Shown here one piece after another: positions 24,618 to 33,408 of a DNA stretch of 64,000 nucleotides. This stretch comes from Arthrobacter sp. Leaf69 (GTDB lineage Bacteria; Actinomycetota; Actinomycetes; Actinomycetales; Micrococcaceae): contig NZ_LMLR01000011.1 of the NCBI RefSeq assembly GCF_001422645.1, positions 255,701-319,700 of the forward strand. The letters run 5' to 3'. Numbering within the stretch: the stretch's first letter is position 1; every line of letters begins with the position of its first letter. The notes under the pieces were generated by a model, which was not told the DNA's origin, did no database searches, and worked only from the letters and a program-made list of their open reading frames with translations. Both the position numbers and the translations under genes were made by a program.

Positions 24618-25385
24618 GTGGCACGAATATTCATTACCGGTTCCGCCTCCGGGCTGGGACTCGCCGCCGCACGTACCCTTCTCGACGACGGTCACGACGT
24701 CGTCCTGCACGCGCGAACACCCGAACGCGCCGGCGCTCTCGGCAAGATGGCAGCCCAGGCGGCCGGCGTCGTGGTCGGCGATCTCAGCAGCGCCGCAGAA
24801 ACTCGGTCGCTGGCCGAGCAGGTAAACAGCATCGGCCGGATGGACGCCATCATCCACAACGCCGGCACTTATCTGGAACCAACACGTCGCACCACGGCGG
24901 AGGGGCACGCCCGGACGCTGGCCGTGAATACTCTGGCCCCGTACCTCCTCACCGCGCTGATCGACAGGCCGGACCGCCTGATCTTCCTCAGCAGCGGCCT
25001 CCACCGAAGCGGCAGGGCCTCACTGGCGGACATCGATTGGGCCGAGCGGCGGTGGGACGCCGGGCAAGCCTACGCCGAGAGCAAGCTGTACGTCACCGCG
25101 CTGGCTCTCGCTGTTGCCCGACGCTGGCCCTCGGTGCTGAGCAACGCCGTCGACCCCGGCTGGGTTCCCACCAGAATGGGCGGCCCCGGGGCGCCCGACG
25201 ACCTGGAACTGGGGCATCTTACCCAGACGTGGCTGGCCACCAGCCACGATCCGGCCGCCCTCACCAGCGGCGGGTACTGGCACCATCGGAAACTGCGTAC
25301 ACCCTCCCCTGAATCCCTGGACCCCGGCTTCCAGGACCAGCTCCTGGATCAACTATCGAGACTTACCGACGTCCCGCTGTTCTGA
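24618..25385 (+). CDS. Short-chain dehydrogenase/reductase (SDR)
   Basis: A 255-residue Rossmann enzyme. The cofactor motif is TGSASGLG near the N-terminus, HNAGTY follows, and the catalytic residues are Ser in LIFLSSGLHRSG and the pair YAESK. The motif spacing suits a classical SDR, with NADP preference suggested by ARTPERAG after strand 2. The substrate cannot be told. GTG at 24618 is chosen because the Rossmann strand begins at once and GAGG lies upstream. Confidence 0.9.
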   Translation: MARIFITGSASGLGLAAARTLLDDGHDVVLHARTPERAGALGKMAAQAAGVVVGDLSSAAETRSLAEQVNSIGRMDAIIHNAGTYLEPTRRTTAEGHARTLAVNTLAPYLLTALIDRPDRLIFLSSGLHRSGRASLADIDWAERRWDAGQAYAESKLYVTALALAVARRWPSVLSNAVDPGWVPTRMGGPGAPDDLELGHLTQTWLATSHDPAALTSGGYWHHRKLRTPSPESLDPGFQDQLLDQLSRLTDVPLF

Positions 25386-25518
25386 CCCAGGGCCCGTAGG
25401 GGCCGTCGCCCGTGGCGACGCCGAGCTTGCCCGACCGTTCGCCTAGACCTCCCGAGTGAGCCCGCAGCATGCCGTTGGACTGGTATGCGTACATTCCCTT
25501 AAACCCGCAGACGAGAAA

Positions 25519-25545
25519 GGTCCCGCACGAGAAACGTGCGGGACC
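25519..25545 (-). terminator. Rho-independent terminator of nrdF
   Basis: A perfect 11-bp stem, GGTCCCGCACG with CGTGCGGGACC, surrounds a 5-nt loop 38 bp beyond the nrdF stop. On the minus strand the stem is followed by CTTTCTCGTC, a weak U-rich run. Confidence 0.8.
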
Positions 25546-25582
25546 TGACTCGTGGTGATGGCAACAGTCCGTCACAATGGGA

Positions 25583-26566
<984 letters not shown>

Positions 26567-26596
26567 TCAATGTTGGGTTAGTTCTCTAGTTAAAGC

Positions 26597-26628
26597 GTAC
26601 GACGGCGGGCGGGCGCCCGCCGTCGTAC
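26597..26628 (-). terminator. 13-bp perfect hairpin between nrdE and nrdF
   Basis: GTACGACGGCGGG and CCCGCCGTCGTAC pair perfectly around a 6-nt loop. On the minus strand it is followed by GCTTTAACT. It may act as a partial terminator or as a stabilising stem that sets the nrdE:nrdF ratio. Confidence 0.65.
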
Positions 26629-26652
26629 TTCAGCAAAATCAACCGATATCGG

Positions 26653-28869
26653 CTACAACATGCAGCTGACGCAACCCTCGACCTCGGTCCCTTCCAGCGC
26701 GAGCTGGCGGAGACGGATGTAGTAGATGGTCTTGATGCCCTTCTTCCAGGCGTAGATCTGGGCCTTGTTGATGTCGCGCGTGGTGGCGGTGTCCTTGAAG
26801 AACAGCGTCAGGGACAGGCCCTGGTCCACGTGCTGCGTGGCCGCAGCGTAGGTGTCGATGACCTTCTCGTAGCCGATCTCGTACGCGTCCTGGTAGTACT
26901 CCAGATTGTCGTTCGTCAGGTACGGCGCCGGGTAGTACACGCGGCCCAGCTTGCCTTCCTTGCGGATCTCGATCTTGGACGCCACCGGGTGGATCGAGGA
27001 GGTGGAGTTGTTGATGTAGGAGATCGAGCCGGTCGGCGGCACAGCCTGCAGGTTCTGGTTGTAGATGCCGTGCTCCATGACGGAGGCCTTCAGCTCGCGC
27101 CAGTCATCCTGCGTGGGGATGTGGATGTTCTTGAACAGCTCCGCGACCTTGGCGGTCTGCGGGACCCATTCCTGGTCCGTGTACTTGTCGAAGAACTCGC
27201 CGGAGGCGTACTTGGACTTCTCGAAGCCGCCGAACGTCTGGCCGGTCTGGATGGCCAGCAGGTTGGACGCGCGGACCGCGTGGAACACCACCGAGTAGAA
27301 GTAGATGTTGGTGAAGTCCAGGCCCTCTTCGGAGCCGTAGTGCACCCGCTCGCGGGCCAGGTAGCCGTGTAGGTTCATCTGGCCGAGGCCGATCGCGTGG
27401 CTCTGGTCGTTGCCGCGGGCGATCGAGGGCACCGAGGTGATGTTGGACATGTCCGAGACAGCCGAGAGGGACCGGATGGCCGTCTCGATGGTCAGGCCGA
27501 AGTCGGGCGAGTCCATGGTCTTGGCGATGTTCAGCGAACCCAGGTTGCAGGAGATGTCCTTGCCGGTCTGGTCGTAGGACAGGTCATCGTGGTACGTGGT
27601 GGGCTGGGAGACCTGGAGGATCTCGGAGCACAGGTTGGACATGATGATCTTGCCGTCGATCGGGTTTTCCCGGTTCACGGTGTCCTCGAACATGATGTAC
27701 GGGTAGCCGGATTCGAACTGGATCTCGGCGAGAGTCTGGAAGAACTCGCGCGCCTTGATCTTGGTCTTCTTGATCCGGGAATCGTCCACCATCTCGTAGT
27801 ACTTCTCGGTGACCGAGACGTCGGAGAACGGCATGCCGTAGACCTTTTCGACGTCGTACGGCGAGAACAGGTACATGTCCTCGTCCTTCTTGGCCAGCTC
27901 GAACGTGATGTCCGGGATGACGACGCCCAGCGAGAGGGTCTTGATGCGGATTTTCTCGTCCGCGTTCTCGCGCTTGGTGTCCAGGAAGCGGTAGATGTCC
28001 GGGTGGTGCGCGTGCAGGTACACCGCGCCGGCACCCTGGCGGGCACCGAGCTGGTTGGCGTAGGAGAAGCTGTCCTCGAGGAGCTTCATCACGGGGATGA
28101 CGCCGGAGGACTGGTTCTCGATCTGCTTGATCGGCGCGCCGACCTCGCGGATGTTGGTCAGCGCGAACGCCACACCGCCGCCGCGCTTGGACAGCTGCAG
28201 GGCCGAGTTGATGGACCGGCCGATCGACTCCATGTTGTCTTCGATGCGGAGCAGGAAGCAGGAGACCAGCTCGCCGCGCTGGCGCTTGCCGGCGTTCAGG
28301 AACGTCGGGGTGGCAGGCTGGAAGCGGCCCTCGATGATTTCGTCCACCATCTGCGTGGCGAGCTTCTCGTCGCCGCGGGCCAGGTGCAGGGCCACCATGC
28401 AGACGCGGTCCTCGTAGCGCTCCAGGAAGCGCTTTCCGTCGAACGTCTTCAGCGTGTAGGAGGTGTAGAACTTGAACGCGCCGAGGAACGTCTCGAAGCG
28501 GAACTTCTTCTTGTAGGCGCGGTTGTAGAGCTCGCGGATGAAGTTCATCGTGTACTGGTCGAGGGTCTCGCGCTCGTAGTACTCGTTCTTGACGAGGTAG
28601 TCGAGCTTTTCCTCGAGGTCGTGGAAGAACACGGTGTTGTTGTTCACATGCTGCAGGAAGTACTGGTGTGCGGCCTCGCGGTCGGCCTCGAACTGGATCT
28701 CGCCGTTGGGACCGTAGAGGTTCAGCATGGCGTTGAGCTCGTGGTAGCCCAGGCCCTGGTAGGCGGCCGGCATGGCCGGCTTCTCACCGGGGACGGTGTG
28801 CTTCTCGACGGCGGGCTTCGCGGCGGAGCCGGACCCGGTTACTTCTGTGTCTGCGACAGTCGTGTCCAA
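26653..28869 (-). CDS. nrdE: Class Ib ribonucleotide reductase, large (catalytic) subunit
   Basis: A 738-residue reductase. The sequence shows the N-terminal NrdE region, the loop [20 protein letters not shown] with the first active-site Cys, [23 protein letters not shown] and the C-terminal redox pair EGCVSCML that is reduced by NrdH. The start is inferred as TTG at 28869: GGAAGAA precedes it and the conserved protein begins there. An upstream ATG at 28953 has no support. It overlaps nrdI by 31 nt, indicating coupled translation. Confidence 0.95.
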   Translation of the reverse strand: MDTTVADTEVTGSGSAAKPAVEKHTVPGEKPAMPAAYQGLGYHELNAMLNLYGPNGEIQFEADREAAHQYFLQHVNNNTVFFHDLEEKLDYLVKNEYYERETLDQYTMNFIRELYNRAYKKKFRFETFLGAFKFYTSYTLKTFDGKRFLERYEDRVCMVALHLARGDEKLATQMVDEIIEGRFQPATPTFLNAGKRQRGELVSCFLLRIEDNMESIGRSINSALQLSKRGGGVAFALTNIREVGAPIKQIENQSSGVIPVMKLLEDSFSYANQLGARQGAGAVYLHAHHPDIYRFLDTKRENADEKIRIKTLSLGVVIPDITFELAKKDEDMYLFSPYDVEKVYGMPFSDVSVTEKYYEMVDDSRIKKTKIKAREFFQTLAEIQFESGYPYIMFEDTVNRENPIDGKIIMSNLCSEILQVSQPTTYHDDLSYDQTGKDISCNLGSLNIAKTMDSPDFGLTIETAIRSLSAVSDMSNITSVPSIARGNDQSHAIGLGQMNLHGYLARERVHYGSEEGLDFTNIYFYSVVFHAVRASNLLAIQTGQTFGGFEKSKYASGEFFDKYTDQEWVPQTAKVAELFKNIHIPTQDDWRELKASVMEHGIYNQNLQAVPPTGSISYINNSTSSIHPVASKIEIRKEGKLGRVYYPAPYLTNDNLEYYQDAYEIGYEKVIDTYAAATQHVDQGLSLTLFFKDTATTRDINKAQIYAWKKGIKTIYYIRLRQLALEGTEVEGCVSCML

Positions 28870-29327
28870 AATTCTTCCAATCCTTGTTGTACTCGGCTGA
28901 CGTCTTCCGGCGTCCCCATGAGTTCGAATCGATGTAGGTGCGGGACCTGGCATTTCGCGGCGATGATGTCGCCGGCCATGCAGTAGTTGTCCCCAAAGTT
29001 CGTATTGCCCGCCCCGATCACCCCCCGGAGCTGCTGCCGGTTGCGCGGATCGTTCAGGAAACGGATGACCTGCTTCGGAACGGATCCCTCTCCCCCGGTA
29101 CCTCCGTAGGTGGGAAGCACCAGCACATAGGGTTCGGTTGCCACGAGCGCGGGTTCCCTCGCGTGGAGGGGAATCCGGGCGGCGTCGATGCCCAGCTTCC
29201 TGATGAAGCGTGCGGTGTTCTCGGAGGTTGAGGAGAAGTAGATGAGGTGGCTGCCGGTGGTTCTGGCGTCGTCCCCCGCCGGCGACCGGGCGCCGGTCGG
29301 CGTCGTAACGGCGGTTGCCAGTGCCAT
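28839..29327 (-). CDS. nrdI: Flavodoxin-like NrdI protein
   Basis: A 162-residue flavodoxin-fold protein that helps form the manganese-tyrosyl cofactor of NrdF. Landmarks are [54 protein letters not shown] and [10 protein letters not shown]. It has an unusually long N-terminal stretch of about 25 residues. The ATG at 29327 has GAGGTGAC upstream. It is the second gene of nrdHIEF. Confidence 0.95.
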   Translation of the reverse strand: MALATAVTTPTGARSPAGDDARTTGSHLIYFSSTSENTARFIRKLGIDAARIPLHAREPALVATEPYVLVLPTYGGTGGEGSVPKQVIRFLNDPRNRQQLRGVIGAGNTNFGDNYCMAGDIIAAKCQVPHLHRFELMGTPEDVSRVQQGLEEFWTRLSQTQK

Positions 29328-29368
29328 GGAAGTCACCTCATCTGACGTGCGTTTTCTGTCGAAGCGGT

Positions 29369-29614
29369 TCAGGCTACGGCGACGGCGGAAGCCTGCGCCA
29401 GTTCTTCGATCTTGTCGGGGCGGAAGCCGGACCAGTGGTCCTGGTCCGTGACGACAACCGGGGCCTGCATGTAGCCCAGGGCCTTCAGGCGTTCGAGGGC
29501 ATCCGCGTCCTGCGAGATGTCGACGCTCTGGTAGGTGATGCCCTTCTTGTCCAGTGCGCGGTAGGTCGCGTTGCACTGCACGCAAGCCGGCTTCGTGTAA
29601 ACCGTAACGGTCAT
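29369..29614 (-). CDS. nrdH: NrdH glutaredoxin-like redoxin
   Basis: An 81-residue electron donor for the class Ib reductase. It begins [20 protein letters not shown], with the CVQC redox site, and ends with the NrdH signature [17 protein letters not shown]. It is the first gene of the operon, and its upstream region carries the promoter and palindromes described below. Confidence 0.96.
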   Translation of the reverse strand: MTVTVYTKPACVQCNATYRALDKKGITYQSVDISQDADALERLKALGYMQAPVVVTDQDHWSGFRPDKIEELAQASAVAVA

Positions 29615-29725
29615 GTCCCTGTCCCCTTTGTTGAAGTCTTTGGTTCGTGTCCGGTGGGCCCGCCCGGAACAGGAATTCTTATCCGTTACTGGCCTCGCCT
29701 GGCGGTCTGCAACCGCTTCGCTCGA

Positions 29726-29754
29726 ACTGTATGTCGATACTACATGTAGTGCAA
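29726..29754 (-). promoter_or_regulatory. nrdHIEF promoter with an NrdR-box-like palindrome in its spacer
   Basis: On the minus strand TTGCAC (29749-29754) and TACAGT (29726-29731) are separated by exactly 17 bp. The palindrome ACTACATGTAGT (29739-29750) overlaps the -35 end and spacer, where a repressor would block RNA polymerase. NrdR boxes are AT-centred palindromes of this kind, so NrdR is the likely ligand. The predicted leader is about 105 nt. Confidence 0.7.
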
Positions 29755-29971
29755 GAGTCCCGCGCGGACCCCAAGATGATGTATTACAAGTATGTCATTC
29801 CGCCCACTTTTAATCCACAGCCCGGGGGCTTCAAAATGTCCGGGTTTCAGCCATTTTCAAGGACGAAATCCACACCCTGTGGAGTACTTAGCCACAATTA
29901 ACCGCTCCGCGTGTCGCACGCTGGACGGCGTGTCGCGGTCTGCTGCCACGGGGAGCCAAGGTGGTACTAGG

Positions 29972-29985
29972 CACTACATGTAGTG
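29972..29985. promoter_or_regulatory. Second, distant copy of the nrd palindrome
   Basis: CACTACATGTAGTG is a perfect 14-bp palindrome containing the same 12-bp core as the site in the nrdH promoter, 234 bp further upstream. The 420-bp gap 29615-30034 holds no gene; these two sites are its only notable contents. Confidence 0.6.
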
Positions 29986-30034
29986 GTCAACGGCACAGGA
30001 TTGGTACCGGCCCGGCGCCCAGTACGCAGCTGCC

Positions 30035-30751
30035 TCACTTCGCAGGGCGGAGCGACGTGATCGTCTGCCGTATTTGGTCGTACTCCTCCGTTGCCGTGTA
30101 GGCCTCCGGAGTGTTCACGTCGGGCGTGACACCCCGGGCCGTGGCGACGGCGTTGTAGACACCGCTGAACGACGCCACCCCGGGCGGCCACGTGAAGAAC
30201 TGGAAGATCGGGCAGGCGGTGCGCCCGGAGGGCAACGGCGCGGAGGTAATCCCATAGGACAGGGGGGCCGGCTTCGAGGGGTATGATCCGTGGTCGTCGC
30301 GGCCCTCGAAGACAAAGCGCGGCGCCGCCCCTTTCTGAGCCAGGGCCGGCAACGACTCCGAGTCCATCAAGGCGTACGGATACTTCTGGGTGCATTCGGC
30401 CTTGGCGGCAATGTTGGTCCGCAACGTTGCCATTGATTTCCCGGCCGCGTCGACGACGTCCACAAAGATCCCGCCGGGCGCCGCCTCACGGGCCCGGTCC
30501 TCGACGCTCCAGTCGGGCGGGTAGTCGAACATCAGCCTGCCGTCCGGCGTCGTGAAGGTATTCCACTCGGGCTCGTCCGACTCCCCGGGCGCTGCCCCCG
30601 CCGCCGGAGTGAGAGCCGGTTCCGAGGAGCCGGGCGAGGAAGTGGGCGAGGCTGTCCCGGAACTTGGTGCCGGGGTGCCGGACGGCGTGCAGGCGGCCAG
30701 CAGGACGGCGACGCAAAACGCTGCGGAAACTGCTCTGCCGGACCGGAACAT
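30035..30751 (-). CDS. Putative lipoprotein, 238 aa
   Basis: A signal with lipobox LLAAC leads into a Ser/Pro/Gly-rich linker (about 22-55), then a compact domain (EWNTFTTPDGRLMFDYPPDW, VVDAAGKSMATLRTNIAAKAEC, YDQIRQTITSL). The pattern of a Pro-Asp-Trp turn after a strand recalls PsbP/Mog1-like lipoproteins, but that is only a resemblance. GGGGAGG precedes the ATG. It is presumably anchored outside the cytoplasmic membrane. Confidence 0.75.
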   Translation of the reverse strand: MFRSGRAVSAAFCVAVLLAACTPSGTPAPSSGTASPTSSPGSSEPALTPAAGAAPGESDEPEWNTFTTPDGRLMFDYPPDWSVEDRAREAAPGGIFVDVVDAAGKSMATLRTNIAAKAECTQKYPYALMDSESLPALAQKGAAPRFVFEGRDDHGSYPSKPAPLSYGITSAPLPSGRTACPIFQFFTWPPGVASFSGVYNAVATARGVTPDVNTPEAYTATEEYDQIRQTITSLRPAK

Positions 30752-30921
30752 GGCGCCCTCCCCTATTGGGTGCGACCAGTCCGCTCAATTCTGCCGCGTC
30801 CGGGCCGGTTGAACAGGGTCTTTGGGCCTCGGCCAACTCCAGCACACGAAGGCGGGGGCCGGCGAAGATCCGCCGGCCCCCGCAAGGCGTCCGACAGCAG
30901 CCGGAAGCCAGTCCCCTGTGC

Positions 30922-31854
30922 TTACTTCTTTACGAGGGTGCTGCCATACCCGGCGTCACACTTGCCGTCATGGGCGACGCCTGCGCCCGGTGCCACTGCG
31001 TAGTTGCTGGCCGGGTTGAAGACGGCAGTGTGGACGTCCGTCACCTTGCTGGCGCAGTTGTCGGCGCCCTGGGCACTGAGGCTCTGGCCGCCGATCCACA
31101 TGTCGATCCAGATGGTGGAGTTGGTGCCGTGCACGTTGACGCCCTGGTGGCACGGGCCGCCCTGGGGCTCGTCGCCGTCGCCGCAGGTGTCCTCAACGAT
31201 GAAGTAGCGGCGCACGTCCGGGAGGTAGATCCGCGTGCCGGCCGGGAAATCCAGCACGTCCTTGCCGGTGGCGAGGGAATGCCCGACGGCGATGGTGATC
31301 GGGTCGTTGTAAGTGCCCGTGCCGCCCGCAGTCTTGTGCAGGATCGGGTGGCTGATGGTGGCCGAGCCCGCCGGCGTGTTGTCGTGCCAGGTGTACGCCG
31401 TGGTGAACGCGGTGGTGACGATCCGTTCGGAGGACGACGCCGGCACGGCGGGTGCCGGCGCGGGCTTCGGAGCGGCAGGAACCGCGACAGGTACGGCGGG
31501 CACGGCGTCGGCCGCCGGCACCGGGGGTGCTGCCGGCGCCTTCGCGGCATCCTTCCGGGCTGCTGCGGCAGCGGCTGCCTTGGCCTTCTGGACGGCGGCA
31601 GCCTTGGCCTTTTCGTCAGCCTTGGTCTTCTTGGCAGCCGCGGCGGCAAGTTTGGCCTTCTCGGCCGCGGCACGCTGGGAGGTGCCGACTTCGCCGGATG
31701 CGGAATCGGGCCCGGTGCTGGCGTTAGCTTCAAAGGCACCGGCCGACGCTGAAGACTGTGCGGATGAGTTTGGCGTGCCGGTTCCGGCGCCACACGCCGA
31801 CGTGGCGAGTAGGACCGAGAGCAGGCCGGCGGCCAGCAGACTATTTCTGCGCAT
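30922..31854 (-). CDS. Lipoprotein with Ala/Lys-rich stalk and 3D/DPBB-like domain (paralog A)
   Basis: A 310-residue lipoprotein: signal with lipobox ATSAC, a Ser-rich stretch, a long Ala/Lys helix (about 62-105), an Ala/Pro linker (about 105-145), then a C-terminal domain. The latter has TAYTWHDNTPAG, ITIAVGHSL, PAGTRIYLPDVRRYFIVEDTCGDG and IWIDMWIGG, a pattern like 3D or RlpA-type double-psi beta-barrels with possible catalytic Asp residues and several Cys. Such domains cleave or bind peptidoglycan. The stalk length suggests it reaches through the wall. It is tandem with a paralog at 32120-32803. The start is the ATG at 31854, before the lipoprotein signal. Confidence 0.75.
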   Translation of the reverse strand: MRRNSLLAAGLLSVLLATSACGAGTGTPNSSAQSSASAGAFEANASTGPDSASGEVGTSQRAAAEKAKLAAAAAKKTKADEKAKAAAVQKAKAAAAAAARKDAAKAPAAPPVPAADAVPAVPVAVPAAPKPAPAPAVPASSSERIVTTAFTTAYTWHDNTPAGSATISHPILHKTAGGTGTYNDPITIAVGHSLATGKDVLDFPAGTRIYLPDVRRYFIVEDTCGDGDEPQGGPCHQGVNVHGTNSTIWIDMWIGGQSLSAQGADNCASKVTDVHTAVFNPASNYAVAPGAGVAHDGKCDAGYGSTLVKK

Positions 31855-32119
31855 GGAAAATAAAGCCTCTTCGTGCGAGTGCGGAAAAGGGCAGACCCCA
31901 AGGGGGAAGTCCTGCCCGGAGTTGGTACCGGCATAAGGAACGCAAGGCGCCCCGACCTGGGGACTTATCACACGCAACAGCGTTCGGGACGCTCCATTTT
32001 GGCGTGTGTGCCAACCGGTGACCTAAACGTTACCTCGACGGGCACAGACTGGCTAATCGACGGCGCGCCGTCTCCCCATCGCGGGATTTCAGGGTTTCCG
32101 CATCACATCCCGGCGCCTG

Positions 32120-32803
32120 CTACCGGGCCGGCGTCGTGGTGATCAGTTGATTGCCGTAGCCGCTGTCACACGTGCCGTCGTGGATTACGCCTTCGCCGGA
32201 GGCTACGACGAAATTGTCGGCAGGGTGGAAGACCGCGGCACGCACACCGGTTACCTGCTCCGTGCAGTCATCGGCAAACGCCTCGCTTTCGCCTTCGCCG
32301 CCGATCCAGATGTCGAGCCAGGTCGACGTGTCACCGTGTTCGTCCGCGCCGGCGTGGCACGGCCCTTCCTCCGGGACCGGGCCGTCCCCGCACGTGTCCT
32401 CGACGATGAAATAGCGCCGCACGTCAGGAAGATAGATCCGGGTACCGGCGGGGACATCAAGGACGTCCTTCCCCGTCTCCAAGGAATGCCCGACGGCGAT
32501 AGTCACCGGATCCGCATAGGTTCCGGTCCCGCCGGCCTTCTTGTGCAGCACCGGGTGGCTGATGTTCGGAGAGCCCGGCGGGGTGTTGTCATACCACGTG
32601 TAAGCCGTGATGAACGTGTCGGGAGCTGCCGTCCGGACCGCCTGCGACGGAGCAGGTATCGGCGGCGGCGACGGTCGCTGAGACGACGGCGGCGGCGACG
32701 GTCGCTGGGACGACGGTGACGGCGACGGGCCCGGGCCCTGGCATGCGGCAGCCGCCAAGGCAACCGCCACCAAGCCTGCGGCCACTCCGACTCCTCTGCG
32801 CAT
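32120..32803 (-). CDS. Lipoprotein with 3D/DPBB-like domain (paralog B)
   Basis: A 227-residue paralog of the protein to its left. It has a lipobox (AAAAC) and a short Ser/Pro linker with two copies of SSQRPSPPP in place of the Ala/Lys stalk. The shared domain has TAYTWYDNTPPGSPNISHPV, VTIAVGHSLETGKDVLD, GTRIYLPDVRRYFIVEDTCG and WLDIWIGG. Both keep the same Asp, His and Cys positions in the core. GGAGGCAGAGG precedes the ATG at 32803. The shorter stalk suggests the same activity nearer the membrane. Confidence 0.75.
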   Translation of the reverse strand: MRRGVGVAAGLVAVALAAAACQGPGPSPSPSSQRPSPPPSSQRPSPPPIPAPSQAVRTAAPDTFITAYTWYDNTPPGSPNISHPVLHKKAGGTGTYADPVTIAVGHSLETGKDVLDVPAGTRIYLPDVRRYFIVEDTCGDGPVPEEGPCHAGADEHGDTSTWLDIWIGGEGESEAFADDCTEQVTGVRAAVFHPADNFVVASGEGVIHDGTCDSGYGNQLITTTPAR

Positions 32804-33282
32804 TCTGCCTCTGCCTCCACAAAGCCCTGCCAAGTACGTCGAACGCTACCTTGCCCGCCGCTGTCGCGATAGCCGCAAGTAGGACGTCTTACAGATTCCC
32901 TCAGGCGAAGCTGCCCCGCGGCGAAAAGCCCGGCCGAATTACGGCCCGAAAACGGGGAATTCGCGCCCTTTCGGGCACTGCCAAAGAAAGTACAAACGAA
33001 GGGCCCCGGCGCCTTTTTGGCACGGCGCTTCAACGTTCGCAAAACAGCTGAATGCCGAACGTCCATAACCGTCAACCGGTGCCGCCAAATGGGCCGGGCC
33101 GGGCCGCCCATACTCGCACCCAAGTCATCAGGGCGACGTAGTCCGCCCGCGAAGCAAGTAGAAGCGCCCGGAAAACGCAGGTGTTTCTTACGCGTGTGCG
33201 ACCCTATCCGGCGCTCCTAACCTCGAAGACATGGAGTACGCCGGAGAACGGCGGCTCGGACGAAGTAAGGGGCGGGGTCAGA

Positions 33283-33355
33283 TGAGCGCCGATTCTCCTC
33301 CTGCGAATTGATCGCCGTTTCGGGCTTCGAGCCCCAAAACGAGCCTTGGCGCTCA
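33283..33355 (+). ncRNA. Nested inverted repeat: candidate structured leader of the deacetylase-glycosyltransferase gene
   Basis: TGAGCGCC (33283-33290) and GGCGCTCA (33348-33355) form a perfect 8-bp outer stem. Inside is a hairpin of CGTTT/AAACG plus GGGCT/AGCCC (33316-33341). It ends 53 bp before the start codon at 33409. It matches no riboswitch class that I recall. The rest of the 605-bp gap 32804-33408 holds no gene that I can support. Confidence 0.4.
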
Positions 33356-33408
33356 CACCCTGATTCAGGTCAGGCCATTAGAAGCACGATTCCCTGGCGA
33401 GGAAATTC

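Noticed and set aside
27397..28986. Long plus-strand open frame across nrdE
   Set aside because: Antisense shadow of nrdE, with repetitive Val/Leu/Asp composition and no family pattern.
33230..33310. 26-codon frame starting ATGGAGTACG before the glycosyltransferase gene
   Set aside because: No ribosome site, no conserved features, and it overlaps the proposed RNA structure.
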